The notes below the pieces were generated by a model, which saw nothing but the letters and a program-made list of their open reading frames with translations, was not told the DNA's origin and made no database searches. The position numbers and the translations under genes were made by a program. From CADEDV01 sp964437415 (GTDB lineage Bacteria; Bacteroidota; Bacteroidia; Chitinophagales; Chitinophagaceae), in assembly GCA_964437415.1 (NCBI GenBank), contig CAYTGN010000016.1, positions 1 through 64,000 of the forward strand: a stretch of 64,000 nt of DNA, given 5' to 3'. Below, piece by piece: positions 62,851-64,000 of this stretch (positions within the stretch are counted from its first letter, which is position 1; each line of letters opens with the position of its first letter).

Positions 62851-64000
62851 CTAAAAATTTACCAGCATTTTTATCTTCCGGGTGATGAGGGCCATGCTCA
62901 GGTATTTGATATTGAGAAATTCGTATTGACGGGTCAGCAGCAGGGTGATAGCCGCTTCCTTCAGTGCAATGGCATTGTTGAAACATTCAAGGGCCATATC
63001 TCTTGCCCCGGCATTGGCATAATCTATCCCCATCCACAATTGCGAAATGTATTCGCTGCGAGCCTTGATGTCGTTATATTTTTTGTCAACGATCTCCAGT
63101 AAAATGTGGTTTTCTCCTGTTTCGTAGAATTGCAGCAATCCCTTGTTCATCGCTTTCCTGGCTGCATCAATAGCTTCTTCCTTGTTGTCAAAAGACCAAT
63201 ACAGTCTCGACAGGTCGGCATAGCGTTTTCTTTGCAGCGCAGGATCATATGCTGCTTTCTCAATCAAATGCTCCTGCAACCGAAGCGCTTCATCAGTGTT
63301 ATTGTTGGCCAAAGCCCGGATACGGTTTTCGGTCAGGTAGTCCCACATCGGGTTGATATTACTGCCTTCATCATATATTTTCAACGCCTCTTCCCGGTCG
63401 CCTTTGCCTTCGAGGAGTATGGCCAGCCAGAGGTACACATTCGACTGGTTAGGATTCAAACTAATAGCCCTGCGATAAGTGATCTCTGCCGCATGCCAGT
63501 CAAAGGTCTGGTGATACCAATAACCCAACGTAGCCTGTATTTCCCCGGAAGAGGAATCAAGCGACAGGGCAGTATCAATATATTTTTTTGCCCACCACAG
63601 CATCTTCACCGGGTCTTCATAACCCCGGTAAGAAGAAAGCAGGTAAGTATTGGCAAGGCCGGAATAAGCATTGGCAAATGATTTATCCCTGTTCACGGCT
63701 TCCTGGAAAAGCTCCCTTGCCTGCAGCAGATCGGTTTTGTTCCTTTTTTCCACCAAAAATTTTCCCCGCAGGTAAAAATCATAAGCCTGCAGGTTGGCCG
63801 TGGGAATATGATCCAATTGCTGCGCTTCTTTTTTGGTAAGAGTGGCATTGAGCACCGTTGCAATTGCAATGGCCACTTCCCGTTGAATGGAAAAAATATC
63901 TTTTACCGGTCTGTCAAAGGATTCGGCCCACAGGTGCTCATCAGTGGCTGCATTGATCAACTGGGCAGTGATGCGTACATGATCGCCTGAACGCTGCACA
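62851..64000 (-). CDS. TPR-repeat signalling-type protein, C-terminal part (cut by right edge)
   Basis: At least 382 residues, with the N-terminus outside the window. The visible start, QRSGDHVRITAQLINAATDEHLW (shortened: SGDHVRITAQLI, HLWAESFDRP), is the end of a TolB/FlgO-like domain seen in CHASE/adenylate-cyclase/HTH/Ser-Thr-kinase-plus-TPR proteins. At least four TPRs follow (FANAYSGLANTYLLS; AEITYRRAISLNPNQSNVYL; GKGDREEALKIYDEG), then a non-TPR helical tail. The missing N-terminal domain will decide what it does; it is probably a DNA-binding, cyclase or kinase domain. Confidence 0.82.
   Translation of the reverse strand, partial: VQRSGDHVRITAQLINAATDEHLWAESFDRPVKDIFSIQREVAIAIATVLNATLTKKEAQQLDHIPTANLQAYDFYLRGKFLVEKRNKTDLLQARELFQEAVNRDKSFANAYSGLANTYLLSSYRGYEDPVKMLWWAKKYIDTALSLDSSSGEIQATLGYWYHQTFDWHAAEITYRRAISLNPNQSNVYLWLAILLEGKGDREEALKIYDEGSNINPMWDYLTENRIRALANNNTDEALRLQEHLIEKAAYDPALQRKRYADLSRLYWSFDNKEEAIDAARKAMNKGLLQFYETGENHILLEIVDKKYNDIKARSEYISQLWMGIDYANAGARDMALECFNNAIALKEAAITLLLTRQYEFLNIKYLSMALITRKIKMLVNF

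Noticed and set aside
1..64000. CRISPR array or insertion sequence
   Set aside because: No regularly spaced direct repeats of 25-40 bases and no transposase-like frame or matching terminal inverted repeats were seen.

Overview
The window looks like chromosome of a Bacteroidota bacterium, most likely family Chitinophagaceae or a close relative; this is inferred from gene content, not from a marker gene. Pointers are two carboxypeptidase-regulatory-domain/TonB-plug outer-membrane barrels, LytTR and LytS-type regulators, giant RHS-like surface proteins with a Cys-rich HPEYC segment, DUF885, DUF1835 and DUF4260 proteins, a Bacteroidota-style ParE/ParC pair and a zinc-free (type B) L31. No complete tRNA, rRNA, CRISPR array or insertion sequence was found.

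Region 1 (1-18330, minus strand) is a six-gene operon, tightly packed apart from 56 bases before the last gene. It encodes, in order of transcription, a secreted protein with a probable C-terminal outer-membrane barrel, a secreted beta-rich protein, a small lipoprotein, a 2153-residue exported protein that starts like an SpvB/RHS-type shell, a membrane-anchored 295-residue protein, and a second giant RHS-like protein (at least 2239 residues, Cys-rich middle, LamG-like domain, YD repeats) whose C-terminus runs off the left edge. Upstream lie a palindrome pair (18468-18506), an orphan NarL/LuxR-type response regulator and an orphan single-domain LytTR protein. This is the best candidate in the window for a little-described system: a surface or secreted split RHS machine.

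Region 2 (about 20.5-27.2 kb) is a mobilizable-element module: excisionase-like HTH protein, primase-like Toprim protein, MobC-like protein, MOBP-type relaxase, a coiled-coil/TM accessory protein, a zeta-like P-loop kinase with a small overlapping partner gene, a GC-rich hairpin-forming segment, a Fic AMP-transferase under a doubled operator, and a membrane protein of unknown function. No integrase is present. A 24-base copy of the 3' end of a tRNA-Ser-like gene (27180-27203), next to a terminator, looks like the right-hand attachment scar of an integrated element. The left end is not in the window, so the RHS operon may ride on the same island.

Region 3 (27.2-64 kb) is ordinary chromosomal sequence: DUF885 peptidase-like protein, PhnA-like protein, an aldehyde dehydrogenase/DapA-family pair for 2-oxoglutarate semialdehyde metabolism, rpmE2, a YajQ-family protein, two tandem outer-membrane barrels downstream of a LytS/LytTR two-component system, threonine aldolase, phosphoglucose isomerase, an APC permease and a methyltransferase. 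It continues with a parE-to-parC operon with four unrelated genes between the two subunits, a thiol-oxidoreductase, a DMT-type membrane protein, smc, an RRM RNA-binding protein, a small barrel protein, two convergent Gfo/Idh/MocA oxidoreductases whose stop codons overlap, a DUF962/Mpo1-like membrane protein and the C-terminal part of a TPR protein cut by the right edge.
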